From NCBI RefSeq assembly GCF_024055605.1, contig NZ_JAMXLX010000002.1, positions 124,001 to 188,000 on the forward strand: DNA of 64,000 nt, in the 5' to 3' direction. Below the pieces are notes generated by a model. It was not told the DNA's origin. It worked only from the letters and a program-made list of their open reading frames with translations, and made no database searches. This DNA comes from Ciceribacter sichuanensis (GTDB lineage Bacteria; Pseudomonadota; Alphaproteobacteria; Rhizobiales; Rhizobiaceae). The stretch's first letter is position 1; each line of letters opens with the position of its first letter. Positions 26,963 through 37,197 of this stretch are shown here, one piece after another. A program made the translations under genes and the position numbers.

Positions 26963-27889
26963 ATGACCAAAGCCATCTCGCCTCTTCTTCCCATCGTCTA
27001 TTCCGGCGAAGTGACCGCAGCCAAGGCGCGCAACGCGCCGATCGTGGCTCTGGAATCGACCATCATTACCCACGGAATGCCCTATCCCGGCAATCTGGAG
27101 ATGGCGCGCAGCGTTGAAGCCATCATTCGCCAGCAGGGAGCCGTTCCGGCAACCATCGCCGTTCTCGACGGCGTTCTGCATATCGGCCTGGAAACGGCTC
27201 AGATCGAAGCGCTCGCCAAATACAAGGGCGCAATGAAGCTGTCTCGCGCAGATATCGCCTTCGCGCTCGCCGAACGGCACACGGGAGCAACCACGGTTGC
27301 CGCAACGATGATTGCCGCCGCGCGTGCCGGTATCTCGGTCTTCGCCACCGGCGGCATCGGCGGCGTCCATCGCGGCGCGGAAGAGACGTTCGATATTTCC
27401 GCTGACCTGGAAGAACTCGCCCGCACGGCGGTCATCGTCGTCTCTGCCGGACCGAAGGCCATTCTGGATATTCCGAAAACGCTGGAAGTACTGGAAACCC
27501 GCGGCGTGCCGGTCGTGACCTATGATAGTGAGGACTTCCCCGCCTTCTGGTCGCGCAGTTCCGGCCTGTCGAGCCCGCTGACACTGCCTAGCCCCGCGGC
27601 GATTGCAAACTTCCAGAGAATGCGCGAACAGCTGGGCCTTGATGGCGGCATGCTGATCGCCAATCCCGTACCACTTGCCGACGAGATCCCGCGCGAGGAA
27701 ATGGAAATCTATATCGGTCGGGCACTCGCCAATGCCGAGCGCGAAGAGATAACCGGCAAGAACGTCACCCCGTTCCTGCTCGACAACCTCTTCCACCTGA
27801 CGAACGGCCGCAGCCTGAAGACGAATATCGCGCTGGTCGAGAACAATGCCCGCCTCGCCGCCGAGATCGCCGTCGCGATGAACGGCTGA
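26963..27889 (+). CDS. psuG: Pseudouridine-5'-phosphate glycosidase
   Basis: The 308-residue enzyme splits the C-glycosidic bond of pseudouridine 5'-phosphate to uracil and ribose 5-phosphate. Family motifs are ALESTIITHGMPYP at the N-terminus, the catalytic lysine region AKYKGAMKLSRADI, TTVAATMIAA, FATGGIGGVHRG and the NPVP segment. ATG 26963 directly follows an in-frame GTG. The gene is preceded by its kinase and closed by a hairpin terminator. Confidence 0.95.
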   Translation: MTKAISPLLPIVYSGEVTAAKARNAPIVALESTIITHGMPYPGNLEMARSVEAIIRQQGAVPATIAVLDGVLHIGLETAQIEALAKYKGAMKLSRADIAFALAERHTGATTVAATMIAAARAGISVFATGGIGGVHRGAEETFDISADLEELARTAVIVVSAGPKAILDIPKTLEVLETRGVPVVTYDSEDFPAFWSRSSGLSSPLTLPSPAAIANFQRMREQLGLDGGMLIANPVPLADEIPREEMEIYIGRALANAEREEITGKNVTPFLLDNLFHLTNGRSLKTNIALVENNARLAAEIAVAMNG

Positions 27890-27911
27890 GCGCGGAAAAT
27901 CGAACGAAATG

Positions 27912-27942
27912 CGATGGCGGCACCCCCGGTGTCGCCATTTTT
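27912..27942 (+). terminator. Terminator of psuKG
   Basis: A stem of ATGGCG/CGCCAT (27914-27938), extendable inside by imperfect pairs, is followed by a run of five T residues. It lies between convergent psuG and the luxR-type gene. Confidence 0.75.
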
Positions 27943-27960
27943 CATCCCGCAATCATCGCG

Positions 27961-28695
27961 TCACACGAAGCCGATCTGCATTGCCCGTTGCAGCGCCTGC
28001 TCCAGCCGCTCGGATCCGAGCTTGCGGCAAAGCGAGCTGACGAGATAGTTCACCGTACGGGTTGAAAGCGACAGGCGTTGCGCCATCGCAGCCGTATCGA
28101 GGCCGGCTGCTGCCATCTCCAGACACTGTATCTCAAGATTGGACATGCCCGTCCGAGGTCCGTCCAGACGCTTTTCCAGCATTCCCGCCCGGTCGAGCAC
28201 ATGGATGGCGAGGAAGCAGAAGTCCTCGATCTCCGCCAGAGTGAGTGGCGAACGGTGACCGAGGAGGCTCAGGACCTGCCTTCGGCCATCGAGCGTCGGC
28301 AGGGAAAAATACACCCCCGTCAACATGCCTTGCTGGACGAGCAGTTGCATGAGCTCGATGATCTGAGGCCTGAGATCGTCCCGGCAACGCAGTTCATCGA
28401 TGGACCACTGGAAAAGCGGCTGCCCGGACGTTGCCAGAACGGTCTCCGGCGCAAGCGGAAGCCCTCCGATAGCATCGAAACCATCGAGAAACTCCTCGCT
28501 GACGCTGTAGAGCAGCAGTCGGCCACGCAGCGAATCGTCACTCGTCGGGAGCATGGCGAAGATCTGGTAGAAGCGATATCCGAAGCGCTCCTGCAATAGC
28601 AGCATGCAGGCATCTATACCGGTAAGGCTATCGCAAGCCTGGATGCGGGCAAGAATTTCGTTCCTGTCGACCGGCCCGCCGGCGCACTCGCTCAT
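27961..28695 (-). CDS. LuxR family transcriptional regulator (orphan)
   Basis: A protein of about 244 residues. The C-terminal 60 residues form a LuxR/GerE helix-turn-helix (MSNLEIQCLEMAAAGLDTA, then MAQRLSLSTRTVNYLVSSLCRKLG). The N-terminal 160 residues have the length of an autoinducer-binding domain, but the usual Trp/Tyr/Asp pocket residues are not obvious, so the ligand may not be an acyl-homoserine lactone. No synthase is adjacent. ATG 28695 is chosen; GTG 28713 is also in frame. Confidence 0.78.
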   Translation of the reverse strand: MSECAGGPVDRNEILARIQACDSLTGIDACMLLLQERFGYRFYQIFAMLPTSDDSLRGRLLLYSVSEEFLDGFDAIGGLPLAPETVLATSGQPLFQWSIDELRCRDDLRPQIIELMQLLVQQGMLTGVYFSLPTLDGRRQVLSLLGHRSPLTLAEIEDFCFLAIHVLDRAGMLEKRLDGPRTGMSNLEIQCLEMAAAGLDTAAMAQRLSLSTRTVNYLVSSLCRKLGSERLEQALQRAMQIGFV

Positions 28696-28837
28696 ATTAT
28701 TCAATTCCCGCACTCTGCCCGAATGAATCAGCCCCCTCCCACGGGCAGCATATCCGGTCCGGCCACGTTATCGTGAGTGAATTGTGATGAGAGCGCAGCC
28801 GTCCGTCACAAAAATAGGACAAATCCAATGACGATTG

Positions 28838-31459
28838 TCAATTTGGACTATCGAGCATTTCGCGTACGGCAACAGCCAGTTGCTTGAGCGAGAACGGCTT
28901 GGGCAGGAAGCCGAATTTCGCATCGGCCGGCAGATTGCGCGCAAACGCGTCCTCCGCATAGCCTGAAACGAAGATGAACTTCAGCGACGGATACTTCTTG
29001 CGCAATTCGCCAAGCAGCGTCGGACCATCCATTTCCGGCATGACCACGTCGGAGACGACGATGTCGACGGCGCCGTCGAGTTCGTCCATGATCTCCAGAG
29101 CTTCAACGCCGGAGCCTGCCTCGTGTACGGTATAGCCGCGCGTTTCCAGCATGCGCTTGCCGCCGCGCCGCACGGCCTCCTCATCCTCGACGAGAAGAAC
29201 AACGGCAGACTTGCCGGTCAGGTCATCCGGTTCGGTCGCCTGCGGCGCCTGCGCCAGAGCGGCATCGGCACCACCTCGTGCCGTGTCACCGGTGACGACG
29301 GAACCCTCGATTTGCTGGACGACCTCGACCACATGATGCGGCAGGAAGATGCGGAAGACGGTTCCCTTGCCCACCTCGGATTCCGGATAGATATATCCAC
29401 CGGATTGCTTGACAATGCCATAGACCATGGCGAGACCGAGACCGGTGCCCTTGCCCACTTCCTTGGTAGTGAAGAACGGCTCGAAGATCTTGTCCATGAT
29501 TTCGGGCGCGATACCCGTTCCGGTATCGGCAACCTCGACAAGCACCAGTTCTTCTTCCGGCAGACCACGGTAATGGAACGCGGCAGCTTCGGAAGCGGAA
29601 ACATTGCGGGTCGTGATGGTGATCGTGCCCCCCTCGGGCATGGCGTCGCGGGCATTGACGCAAAGGTTGATCAACACCTGCTCGAATTGCGAAAGGTCGG
29701 TCTTCACCGGCCAGAGATCTCGTCCGTATTCGACCTTCAGCTTGACGTTCGTGCCCGAAATCAACCTGTCGACCAGCATTCTCAGGTCGCCGATCACATC
29801 GGTCAGGTTGAGGACCGCCGGGCGCATCGTCTGCTTGCGCGAGAAGGCGAGCAATTGCCGGACCAGAACGGCCGCGCGGTTGGCGTTCCGCTTTATTTCC
29901 ATGAGATCGGCGAAACTTGCATCCGAAGGCCGGGCCTGGAGAAGCAGGTGGTCGGAGGAAAGCAGGATGGCCGTCAGCACGTTGTTGAAGTCATGTGCGA
30001 TACCGCCGGCGAGCGTACCGACGGCATTCATCTTCTGCGTCTGCGCCATCTGCGTTTCGAGCGCCTTCTGGTCCGTCACGTCAACGGCATAGACGATGGC
30101 CGCCTCTTCCGGCGCCTCGTCGCTCTGGTCGATCACCGCATTGACGTAGAAGCGGAAATGCCGCGTATCGCTTTCGGGATGACGGCTGTCGAGCGGGGCG
30201 ATGTCGACCTGCCGGTCCTTGGCGGCGGCCAGGGCCTGACGGAAATGCTCCCGTTCGCTCTCGTGGATGACAACCTCGAGCTTGCCCCCGCGATCGACAT
30301 AGTCGCGACCGACGACATCGGAGAAAAGCTTCATGAACGGTGCATTGGTGCGCAGGATGCGCCCCTCGCCGTCAACGGAAGCGATGGCCATCGGCGTGTT
30401 GTTGAAGAAGCGGGTAAAGCGCATCGAGGCGACCGAGGCCGACTGGTCGCTACCGTTGCCTTCCTGCCGCGCAAGGACGATGGAACGGCTTTCTCCGGGA
30501 GCTCCGTCCCGCGCCGAGCGCACCCGGTGGACGAGATGCACCGGAAAGCTCTGGCCGTTGGTCTTTCTGAGATCGAGATCCAATGTCTCGGTCTTCGACA
30601 GACCAGGCTCGGCCTGCACGGAATTGACCAGCGCCATGCCCTCGCCCGCCACCAGATCGGCAATCGTCATGGAGCCCGGCGTGAACTGCGTAAGATCGAT
30701 ACCGAGCCATTCCGCCAGGGTGGCGTTGAGATAGTAGATTTCGCCCTTGCGGCCGGCCGAGAAGAAGCCGGCGGGCGCATGGTCGAGATAATCGATGGCG
30801 TGCTGCAGTTCCTTGAAGAAGCGCTCCTGATCGTCCCGCTCGGAGGTGATGTCGGTGATCTGCCAGACATGCAGCTTCTGCGCCCGCGCCTCGTTCGACA
30901 GAAGCCTCGCCTTCAGGCGGTACCAGTGCGCACCTGAACCGTTCCCTGTGTGGACGCCGAGCGGCTTCAGCAGACGGAACTCCTCATAGCCTTCCCTGCC
31001 CTCGCGCAATCCGTTGGTCAGCCGGTAGAGGGCTTCGGACGATTCCCTGTAGCGTGACAGAAGAGCTTCCAGCGCCTGAACCTCCGTCGCCTTGGTGGCG
31101 CCGGTCATTCGGCCGTAGGCGGCATTGGCATAGATCACGCGTGCATCGGCATCGGTGATAAGCGTTCCTTCCGGCAGACTTGCGAGAAAATTCCGGGCCA
31201 GCGAGTCCGACCGGGACTGCGGCATAACCTCGACGAAGCCGATCACGGCCGAGACAAGGAAGAATATGCCGGTCATGGCGAGCACGCCCAGGATGCCAAG
31301 CACGATCTCATTCTCGAGTTGGTCCTTGAACACGACGAAGGCGACCGCCGCGCAGACGAGCACGAGAGCGAGCAGGATAATGCGGAGCGCCGTTCCGGAA
31401 CGGGTGCCGCGGTCCACCAGGGGACCTTCGTACTCGCCGGCCTGCTGCAGTCTTGTCAT
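28838..31459 (-). CDS. cckA: Cell-cycle hybrid histidine kinase CckA
   Basis: The 873-residue inner-membrane protein has two N-terminal TM segments (around residues 25-45 and 53-76), tandem PAS domains (about 90-470), a DHp domain with the phosphoacceptor His in [13 protein letters not shown] (residue 489), a HATPase_c domain ([20 protein letters not shown]) and a C-terminal receiver domain ([14 protein letters not shown], with [12 protein letters not shown]). This is the CckA architecture: with ChpT it controls phosphorylation of CtrA and CpdR and so the alphaproteobacterial cell cycle. It is divergent from the FliO-like gene. Confidence 0.93.
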   Translation of the reverse strand: MTRLQQAGEYEGPLVDRGTRSGTALRIILLALVLVCAAVAFVVFKDQLENEIVLGILGVLAMTGIFFLVSAVIGFVEVMPQSRSDSLARNFLASLPEGTLITDADARVIYANAAYGRMTGATKATEVQALEALLSRYRESSEALYRLTNGLREGREGYEEFRLLKPLGVHTGNGSGAHWYRLKARLLSNEARAQKLHVWQITDITSERDDQERFFKELQHAIDYLDHAPAGFFSAGRKGEIYYLNATLAEWLGIDLTQFTPGSMTIADLVAGEGMALVNSVQAEPGLSKTETLDLDLRKTNGQSFPVHLVHRVRSARDGAPGESRSIVLARQEGNGSDQSASVASMRFTRFFNNTPMAIASVDGEGRILRTNAPFMKLFSDVVGRDYVDRGGKLEVVIHESEREHFRQALAAAKDRQVDIAPLDSRHPESDTRHFRFYVNAVIDQSDEAPEEAAIVYAVDVTDQKALETQMAQTQKMNAVGTLAGGIAHDFNNVLTAILLSSDHLLLQARPSDASFADLMEIKRNANRAAVLVRQLLAFSRKQTMRPAVLNLTDVIGDLRMLVDRLISGTNVKLKVEYGRDLWPVKTDLSQFEQVLINLCVNARDAMPEGGTITITTRNVSASEAAAFHYRGLPEEELVLVEVADTGTGIAPEIMDKIFEPFFTTKEVGKGTGLGLAMVYGIVKQSGGYIYPESEVGKGTVFRIFLPHHVVEVVQQIEGSVVTGDTARGGADAALAQAPQATEPDDLTGKSAVVLLVEDEEAVRRGGKRMLETRGYTVHEAGSGVEALEIMDELDGAVDIVVSDVVMPEMDGPTLLGELRKKYPSLKFIFVSGYAEDAFARNLPADAKFGFLPKPFSLKQLAVAVREMLDSPN

Positions 31460-31703
31460 ATATGCCTCTTGCGTGGGTCCACTCCGTGGGAATCGGACAC
31501 TTCACATCTTCTTTAGCAATTTGCACCTGCCGCAAAAAGCTCCGAAAGACCTGATTGGCAGGCTCAATGCACAGCAATCCCACAGGACCGCCGCAATTTT
31601 GTCCGATGATGTGGCCAGTCGGCGCCATGCTGGCCTGTCGATGCCCTGCCGCATTGCTAAAACAATCGTCTTCTGCCAGAAAGCGGAAAAAGGAGAGCGC
31701 GAC

Positions 31704-32894
31704 ATGCTTGATGAACTGGTCACCGCCTATGGGAACCGTTTCCTGGTTGCGGCACTGGGGGTCAGTCTTGCGCTTCTGTGCCTTTTCATCGTCCTCAGGT
31801 TGCTGCGCAATCGTGCGCCCTCGCCTTTTGTACGCGGCGGACGCAACCGCCAGCCGAGGCTTCAGGTTCTTGATGCCGCAGCCATCGACGCAAGACGTCG
31901 GCTTGTCCTCGTTCGCCGCGACAATGTCGAGCATCTCGTCATGATCGGCGGCCCAACCGATATCGTCATCGAAAGCGGTATTGGCGACGAGCGCGCCTAT
32001 CTTTCGGCCGTTCCGGTCCCGGCCTCCGTGGAGAGCGCGGAAACGGCAGCGCGCATCGCTCCGCAAGCAGAACCCCAGCGCGTCCTGCCGCAGGAACAGC
32101 CGGTTGCCGCCGCAGAACCGGCGCTGAAACCGACACCTGTGGAGCAGCCGCAGGCTCAGCCCGCAAGATCGGAACCCGTCGCCGCAAGGCCTCAACCGCA
32201 GCAGCCCCTTCGCGCACCTGCCCCCCGGCCGGAACCCGTCGCACCGGCAACCGCAGCCGCCTTGACGGAAGAAGTCGCGGCACCTGCTCCGAAACCGCAA
32301 ACGACCGTAACTCCCGCCATGGCGACGCCAGTCGCGGAAACGCCGCAGGCTCAACCGGTTCACCCTGAGCGCGCCGCAGCAGCCACCTCCGCCCAGGTCA
32401 CTCCGGCCCCTGCCTATGTGCCGGTTGCAGCACCGATACCTGCTGCGCCGGCACCACACGCCGCGCCACCCGTTGCGCCCGCCGTCCAGCCCGAACAGGC
32501 CCCAGTGCAGGCATCGAACCCGGTGATACACGCCGAAGACGTGCTGGAGGCTGCCCGACAGCGCGTTCTTCCCCCGAGCGTGGAAAGCCCGGCAGCGGCG
32601 AGCGCCAGGCCTTCACAGGCAGACGAACAACATCCGAAAAAGGAACTGAGCGACTTCGAACGCGTCCTTGAAGAAGAGATGGCGCTTCATCTCTCGGCGA
32701 ACGAAACAGCTGCCAGGACGCAATTCGACGTCGCCCCGATCGTGCCGGATACCCGCCCGAGCCGTCCGATCGCGCCTCCCGTGATCGTTACCCCCCCGCC
32801 GGGCGCTCCTGCGGCAGCCAATCGCGAAGAACCCAATCTTCAGACGGAGATCGCACGCATTTTTGGCGAGATGTCGGTCAATCGGAACAACTGA
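31704..32894 (+). CDS. FliO-like membrane protein with a long Pro/Ala-rich linker
   Basis: A protein of 396 residues. It starts with one TM helix (FLVAALGVSLALLCLFIVLR, residues 13-32) and a short beta-rich domain (RLQVLDAAAIDARRRLVLVRRDNVEHLVMIGGP) typical of FliO/YscJ-type assembly proteins. From about residue 105 to 300 it is Pro/Ala/Gln-rich and low in complexity, then a short helical tail (EEPNLQTEIARIFGEM). FliO helps assemble the flagellar export gate, but no flagellar gene is nearby. ATG 31704 has an AGGAGA site. It is divergent from cckA. Confidence 0.72.
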   Translation: MLDELVTAYGNRFLVAALGVSLALLCLFIVLRLLRNRAPSPFVRGGRNRQPRLQVLDAAAIDARRRLVLVRRDNVEHLVMIGGPTDIVIESGIGDERAYLSAVPVPASVESAETAARIAPQAEPQRVLPQEQPVAAAEPALKPTPVEQPQAQPARSEPVAARPQPQQPLRAPAPRPEPVAPATAAALTEEVAAPAPKPQTTVTPAMATPVAETPQAQPVHPERAAAATSAQVTPAPAYVPVAAPIPAAPAPHAAPPVAPAVQPEQAPVQASNPVIHAEDVLEAARQRVLPPSVESPAAASARPSQADEQHPKKELSDFERVLEEEMALHLSANETAARTQFDVAPIVPDTRPSRPIAPPVIVTPPPGAPAAANREEPNLQTEIARIFGEMSVNRNN

Positions 32895-33083
32895 CCCCAT
32901 GGCACAAAAGCATCCGTAAAACCGAAGCCGACCCCTTTAGCGGAGCAACGTCGTTCGCCCTGCTAAAGCGCCTGCGGCCCGCTAAGTCCTCATCCTGACG
33001 GTTGGCTTGCATCAAAAACCATCAGCATACTGAAGGCACCGCGGCCGAAGGTAGGCGCGCCGCACAGCCCTCTGGATAGAACG

Positions 33084-33112
33084 AAAAATGCCGACGCTAG
33101 GCCGGCATTTTT
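33084..33112. terminator. Bidirectional hairpin terminator
   Basis: A stem AAAAATGCCG/CGGCATTTTT with a 9-base loop lies between the convergent FliO-like and dksA genes, with T-runs on both strands. The 276-base gap containing it (32895-33170) shows nothing else that I can support. Confidence 0.82.
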
Positions 33113-33170
33113 CCAAACGGCGAAACGCCGCTAAACTTTCTGTTTTCTCAAGTTCCTGCGCGAGGCAGCG

Positions 33171-33590
33171 TCACTCGTCGCGATAGACTTTTTCGCGACG
33201 CTCGTGGCGCTCCTGCGCTTCAATCGACAATGTCGCGATAGGACGGGCATCCAGGCGCCGCAGGCCGATCGGTTCGCCGGTTTCCTCGCAATAGCCGTAG
33301 GTGCCATCGTCTATGCGCTGCAGGGCTGCGTCGATCTTCGAGATCAGCTTGCGCTGACGATCGCGGGCTCTGAGTTCGATGGCGCGGTCCGTTTCGGAGG
33401 AGGCCCGATCGGCGAGATCGGGATGGTTGGCACTTTCCTCGGCAAGGTGCCCGAGAGTTTCCCGTGCTTCCCGGAGGATGTCGTTCTTCCATGCGATGAG
33501 TTTTGCCCGGAAGTATGCCCTCTGGTTTGCGTTCATGAACTCATCGGCTTCCGAGAGAACATAATTGCTAAGATCGATCTTCTCACTCAA
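33171..33590 (-). CDS. dksA: DksA/TraR family RNA polymerase-binding factor
   Basis: A 139-residue protein with the DksA coiled-coil region (FRAKLIAWKNDILREARETL) and the C-terminal zinc-finger region (TYGYCEETGEPIGLRRLDARP). DksA binds the RNA polymerase secondary channel and acts with ppGpp. Only one of the four zinc-finger cysteines remains, so it is a cysteine-poor, probably zinc-independent type as seen in several alphaproteobacteria. I start at TTG 33590 because AGGAGA stands six bases upstream and MSEKIDLSNYVL is family-like; an ATG at 33611 is the alternative. Confidence 0.88.
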   Translation of the reverse strand: MSEKIDLSNYVLSEADEFMNANQRAYFRAKLIAWKNDILREARETLGHLAEESANHPDLADRASSETDRAIELRARDRQRKLISKIDAALQRIDDGTYGYCEETGEPIGLRRLDARPIATLSIEAQERHERREKVYRDE

Positions 33591-33872
33591 CGCGATTCTC
33601 CTGAAGAACATCTCAATGAGCGGGTGTATAACCTTTCGTTAAAACAGGTTCAAGCCTTCTGGCCGTTTTCAAGGCATTTTTAAATCTGTCATATTTTTCA
33701 GCTAAGGGCATAGTTTTTAAGCACTATTTCATTCAGCCCCTTGAGCACCTCTACAAGCCATGGTTGACGCAACTCAATGCTCGCCTGCTATCGGCCTTTA
33801 GCAGCAGTTGACGGACATCCCTGTCAGCGGCTAGGTCAGTGCCTGAAGTCCAGCCGCGGAAAATCTCACCGG
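33591..33872. other. Divergent intergenic region between dksA and sixA
   Basis: This stretch of about 280 bases contains an AT-rich part (33650-33735) that may hold the divergent promoters. I cannot point to a convincing -35/-10 pair, operator or RNA. Confidence 0.35.
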
Positions 33873-34382
33873 ATGTCTCTCGTAACCCCGCCCCCTGATC
33901 GTATCTATCTGTTGCGGCATGCGAAATCCGGCTGGGCGCTGCCCGGTCAACGCGATTTCGACCGTTCGCTCGATGATGCGGGCTATGCCGAGGCCGAGCT
34001 TGTCGCCGACGCGGCCGCCGAAAAGAACTACCGTCCGGACCTGTTGATTTCCTCGACCGCGGTGCGTTGCCGACAGACTGCCGATGCCATTCAGCGGGCA
34101 TTTCCCGGCGAAATGGAATGCCGTTTCGTCGATGATCTCTACAATGCCCCCGCGGACAACTACCTCGAGATCCTCTCGGCGCTGCAGGGATATGGCTCCG
34201 TGATGCTGGTTGGCCACAATCCCGCGATTGAGGAAGTGCTGATTTCGCTCGCAGGCATGGACGCGGCCAACCGCACCATTCCCGAGGGTTACCCGACCGC
34301 CGGTCTTTCGGTTCTCGATTACGGCACTCCGGCCGCAGATGGCGAAAAGCCGTGGCTGCTCACGGATTTTCTCGTCGGCTGA
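33873..34382 (+). CDS. SixA-type histidine phosphatase
   Basis: A 169-residue protein of the histidine phosphatase (RHG) superfamily: the RHG-type motif is LLRHAKSGW (around residue 13) and the second catalytic His lies in VMLVGHNPAIEEVL (around residue 110). SixA-like enzymes remove phosphate from phosphohistidine, for example on HPt domains or PtsO-type proteins. The target here is unknown. ATG 33873 gives the family length. It is 60 bp ahead of ycjX-ycjF on the same strand and may be co-transcribed. Confidence 0.85.
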   Translation: MSLVTPPPDRIYLLRHAKSGWALPGQRDFDRSLDDAGYAEAELVADAAAEKNYRPDLLISSTAVRCRQTADAIQRAFPGEMECRFVDDLYNAPADNYLEILSALQGYGSVMLVGHNPAIEEVLISLAGMDAANRTIPEGYPTAGLSVLDYGTPAADGEKPWLLTDFLVG

Positions 34383-34442
34383 CGTACACTCCGTCGGAAA
34401 GGATAGCGCGTCGTCTTCCGGGCGTCGATCCGGCACCCTATA

Positions 34443-35951
34443 TTGGCGCTGCAGACCATTGCGGGAAAAAGACAATTGCCTCCTTCGCTGACCAGCATTT
34501 CCGATGAAGCAGCCATCGTATTCGACAATATCGCGGACCGGGCCGCCAATCTCGTCAACCCGACGCTCCGGCTCGGCGTGACCGGCCTGTCGCGCGCGGG
34601 AAAGACCGTCTTCATCTCCTCGTTGGTTCACAACCTGCTGCATGGCGGACGACTGCCCCTGTTCGAGCCCCAGCGCTCCGGTCGCATCTCGAATACACGG
34701 CTGGAAGAACAGCCTGACGATGCGGTCCCGCGCTTCCAATACGAGGATCATATTCGCGCGCTGGTGAAGGATCGCGTCTGGCCCGATTCCACCCGCGCCA
34801 TCTCGGAATTGCGCATCACGATCGATTACAAGAGCGCCAGCGGCTGGAACCGGCTCTTCTCCCCCGGACGGCTTTCGATCGATATCGTCGATTATCCCGG
34901 CGAATGGCTGCTCGATCTGCCGCTGCTGGGCCAGGATTTTCGCGAGTTCAGCGAAAGAACGGCAACGCTGGCCAGAACCGGCATCCGGGCGGAACTCGCC
35001 CGCGACTGGCTCGTGCACAGTTCGGCAACCGTCATGGATGCTCCGGCAGACGAAATGACCGCCCGCCGGCTAGCCGAGAGCTTCACCGCCTATCTCAAGG
35101 CCTGCAAGTCCGACGAGCGATCGCTCTCGACGCTGCCTCCCGGCCGCTTCCTGATGCCCGGCGATCTCGAAGGTTCACCCGCGTTGACATTCGCCCCCCT
35201 ACCCGACATGCCCGACACCCCGGCACCGAAGGGCTCGCTGAGGGCGATGATGGAGCGCCGCTACGAGGCCTACAAGACGGTGGTGGTCAAACCCTTCTTC
35301 CGCGAGCATTTCGCCCGCCTCGACCGTCAGATCGTGCTGATCGATACATTGCAGGCGATCAATCGTGGACCGGAAGCAGTGCAGGACCTGGAGCGCGCGC
35401 TGGCCGACGTTCTCGCCTGCTTCAGGCCGGGCTCGAACAACCTGCTGACGGCGCTGATCCGTCGGCGGATCGACCGCGTTCTCGTCGCCGCCACCAAAGC
35501 CGACCATCTTCACCATAAAAGCCATGATCACCTGCAGGCCTTGACCCGCCGGCTGGTCGAGCGCGCCATTCATTCGATCGGCATGGCCGGGGCCGGCATA
35601 GACGTCATGGCTCTTGCCTCCGTCCGTGCAACGAGGGAAGCCAATGTGCGCCGCGACGGGCACGAACTGCCCGTTATCGTGGGCACCCCCATGGCAGGCG
35701 AGACCATCGGCAGTGAACATTTCGACGGCAACCGCAAGACCGCCGTCTTTCCGGGCGACCTGCCGGAAGATCCCGAAGCCTTTTTCCGCGCGCTGGATGA
35801 CCCCGCGGCGTCCCATCACCTGCCGGAACTCAACATCGTACGCTTCCGCCCGCCCATGCTCGAGGAGACCGGTGGCGGCATAACCCTGTCTGTGCCCCAT
35901 ATCCGGCTGGACCGGGCGATGCAGTTCCTGTTCGGAGACCGTTTGGCATGA
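34443..35951 (+). CDS. YcjX family GTPase/ATPase
   Basis: The 502-residue protein matches the YcjX/DUF463 family of P-loop NTPases: LGVTGLSRAGKTVFISSLVHN (Walker A, around residue 44), IDIVDYPGEWLLDLPLL (switch region) and VLVAATKADHLHH (specificity loop). Its function is not settled; it is paired with YcjF across Proteobacteria and linked to envelope stress. The start is uncertain: TTG 34443 has no clear ribosome site and TTG 34476 is possible. It overlaps ycjF by four bases (ATGA). Confidence 0.87.
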   Translation: MALQTIAGKRQLPPSLTSISDEAAIVFDNIADRAANLVNPTLRLGVTGLSRAGKTVFISSLVHNLLHGGRLPLFEPQRSGRISNTRLEEQPDDAVPRFQYEDHIRALVKDRVWPDSTRAISELRITIDYKSASGWNRLFSPGRLSIDIVDYPGEWLLDLPLLGQDFREFSERTATLARTGIRAELARDWLVHSSATVMDAPADEMTARRLAESFTAYLKACKSDERSLSTLPPGRFLMPGDLEGSPALTFAPLPDMPDTPAPKGSLRAMMERRYEAYKTVVVKPFFREHFARLDRQIVLIDTLQAINRGPEAVQDLERALADVLACFRPGSNNLLTALIRRRIDRVLVAATKADHLHHKSHDHLQALTRRLVERAIHSIGMAGAGIDVMALASVRATREANVRRDGHELPVIVGTPMAGETIGSEHFDGNRKTAVFPGDLPEDPEAFFRALDDPAASHHLPELNIVRFRPPMLEETGGGITLSVPHIRLDRAMQFLFGDRLA

Positions 35952-37063
35952 AGGACCCCAAATCCCCGCCCACACCATCGCCGGGCGCACCGTCATCACC
36001 CGCGCATTCATCCAACCGCCGCCGTCCGGCGTCCTTCAGCGTCGAGCCGGACGAACCGGTTCGTCCCGTGCCGCCATTGCGCCGCGCACCGCAAAGTTTC
36101 GATCACGACGTGGACATCATCCCGGATGAGGCGGATCCCTTCCTCGGCGCGGACCTCGCCGGCGACCAGATTCCCGTGGCCGAACCGCGCAAGCGGAGCT
36201 TCTCGTTTGCACGCGTGGCAGCCGGCGCCTTCGGCATTCTGCTTTCGCTGGCGATCGGCCTGTGGGTCGACAGCCTCATCCGCGATCTTTTCACCCGTTC
36301 CGACTGGCTGGGATATACCGCCATCGCCGTGCTTGCGGTCGGCCTTCTCGCACTCCTGATCGCTGTCGGCCGGGAAATCGCCGGGATCTACCGCCTGGAC
36401 GCGGTACAAAAGCTCAAGGAAGATGCCGAACGCGCCGCGGCCGAAGGCGCAAGACCCGCTGCCCGCGCGGTCGTATCAAGGCTCGTGCGACTCGTTTCCT
36501 CCAAGCCGGAAACGGCTCGCGGCAGACGCACCCTTGCCGAAAGCGATGAGGACATCATCGACGCACCGCTGCTGATCGAACTCGCCGAACGCGAACTGAT
36601 GACCCCGCTCGACATCCGCGCCCGGGCGCTCATTCTCACCGCATCGAAGCGTGTGTCGGTCGTCACCGCCGTCAGCCCGCGCGCAGTGGTCGATCTCTCC
36701 TACGTACTGTTCGAGGTCGTGCGGCTGGTACGCGCCATGGCGGAACTCTATGGCGGCAGGCCCGGCGCTTTCGGCATGCTGCGCCTGCTGCGCGACGTCA
36801 TTGCCCATCTCGCCGTAACCGGCTCCATCGCCGTCGGTGACGGGATTGCCCAGCAAATTCTGGGTCATGGCCTCGCCGCCCGGCTTTCCGCACGACTCGG
36901 CGAAGGCGTCATAAACGGCCTGATGACGGCCCGAATCGGCATAGCCGCCATGGACCTCTGCCGCCCCCTTCCCTTCAAGGCGCTGCGTCGGCCGGGGATC
37001 GGAGACTTCATGTCTGATCTCGCTCCGAAGTTGACAGGCACTGCGTCGGATGCGAAGGAATGA
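35948..37063 (+). CDS. YcjF family (DUF697/TIGR01620) membrane protein
   Basis: A 371-residue inner-membrane protein with a Pro-rich cytoplasmic N-terminus, two TM segments (FARVAAGAFGILLSLAIGLW around residue 88 and YTAIAVLAVGLLALLIAVG around residue 122) and a DUF697 domain at the C-terminus (AMAELYGGRPGAFGMLRLLR, then GEGVINGLMTARIGIAAMDL). It is translationally coupled to ycjX by an ATGA overlap, as in other genomes. The molecular function is unknown. Confidence 0.87.
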   Translation: MKDPKSPPTPSPGAPSSPAHSSNRRRPASFSVEPDEPVRPVPPLRRAPQSFDHDVDIIPDEADPFLGADLAGDQIPVAEPRKRSFSFARVAAGAFGILLSLAIGLWVDSLIRDLFTRSDWLGYTAIAVLAVGLLALLIAVGREIAGIYRLDAVQKLKEDAERAAAEGARPAARAVVSRLVRLVSSKPETARGRRTLAESDEDIIDAPLLIELAERELMTPLDIRARALILTASKRVSVVTAVSPRAVVDLSYVLFEVVRLVRAMAELYGGRPGAFGMLRLLRDVIAHLAVTGSIAVGDGIAQQILGHGLAARLSARLGEGVINGLMTARIGIAAMDLCRPLPFKALRRPGIGDFMSDLAPKLTGTASDAKE

Positions 37064-37113
37064 CCTGCCGTCGCTGCAGGCAAGTCGCATTGCTGCCCCG
37101 GACAATTGAAGTC

Positions 37114-37142
37114 TTGACGCCTCAATCAAGAAAGCGTTAACC
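37114..37142 (+). promoter_or_regulatory. Candidate promoter of the exported protein gene
   Basis: TTGACG (37114-37119) and TTAACC (37137-37142) are separated by 17 bases, about 55 bp ahead of the start codon. The -10 element coincides with a GTTAACC motif that resembles a CtrA half-site. Both assignments are by eye. Confidence 0.35.
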
Positions 37143-37197
37143 ACTTTTACCTTATATTTCACGCGGGTTTATTGGTTGCTCGTACCAAGGTAAGTCG

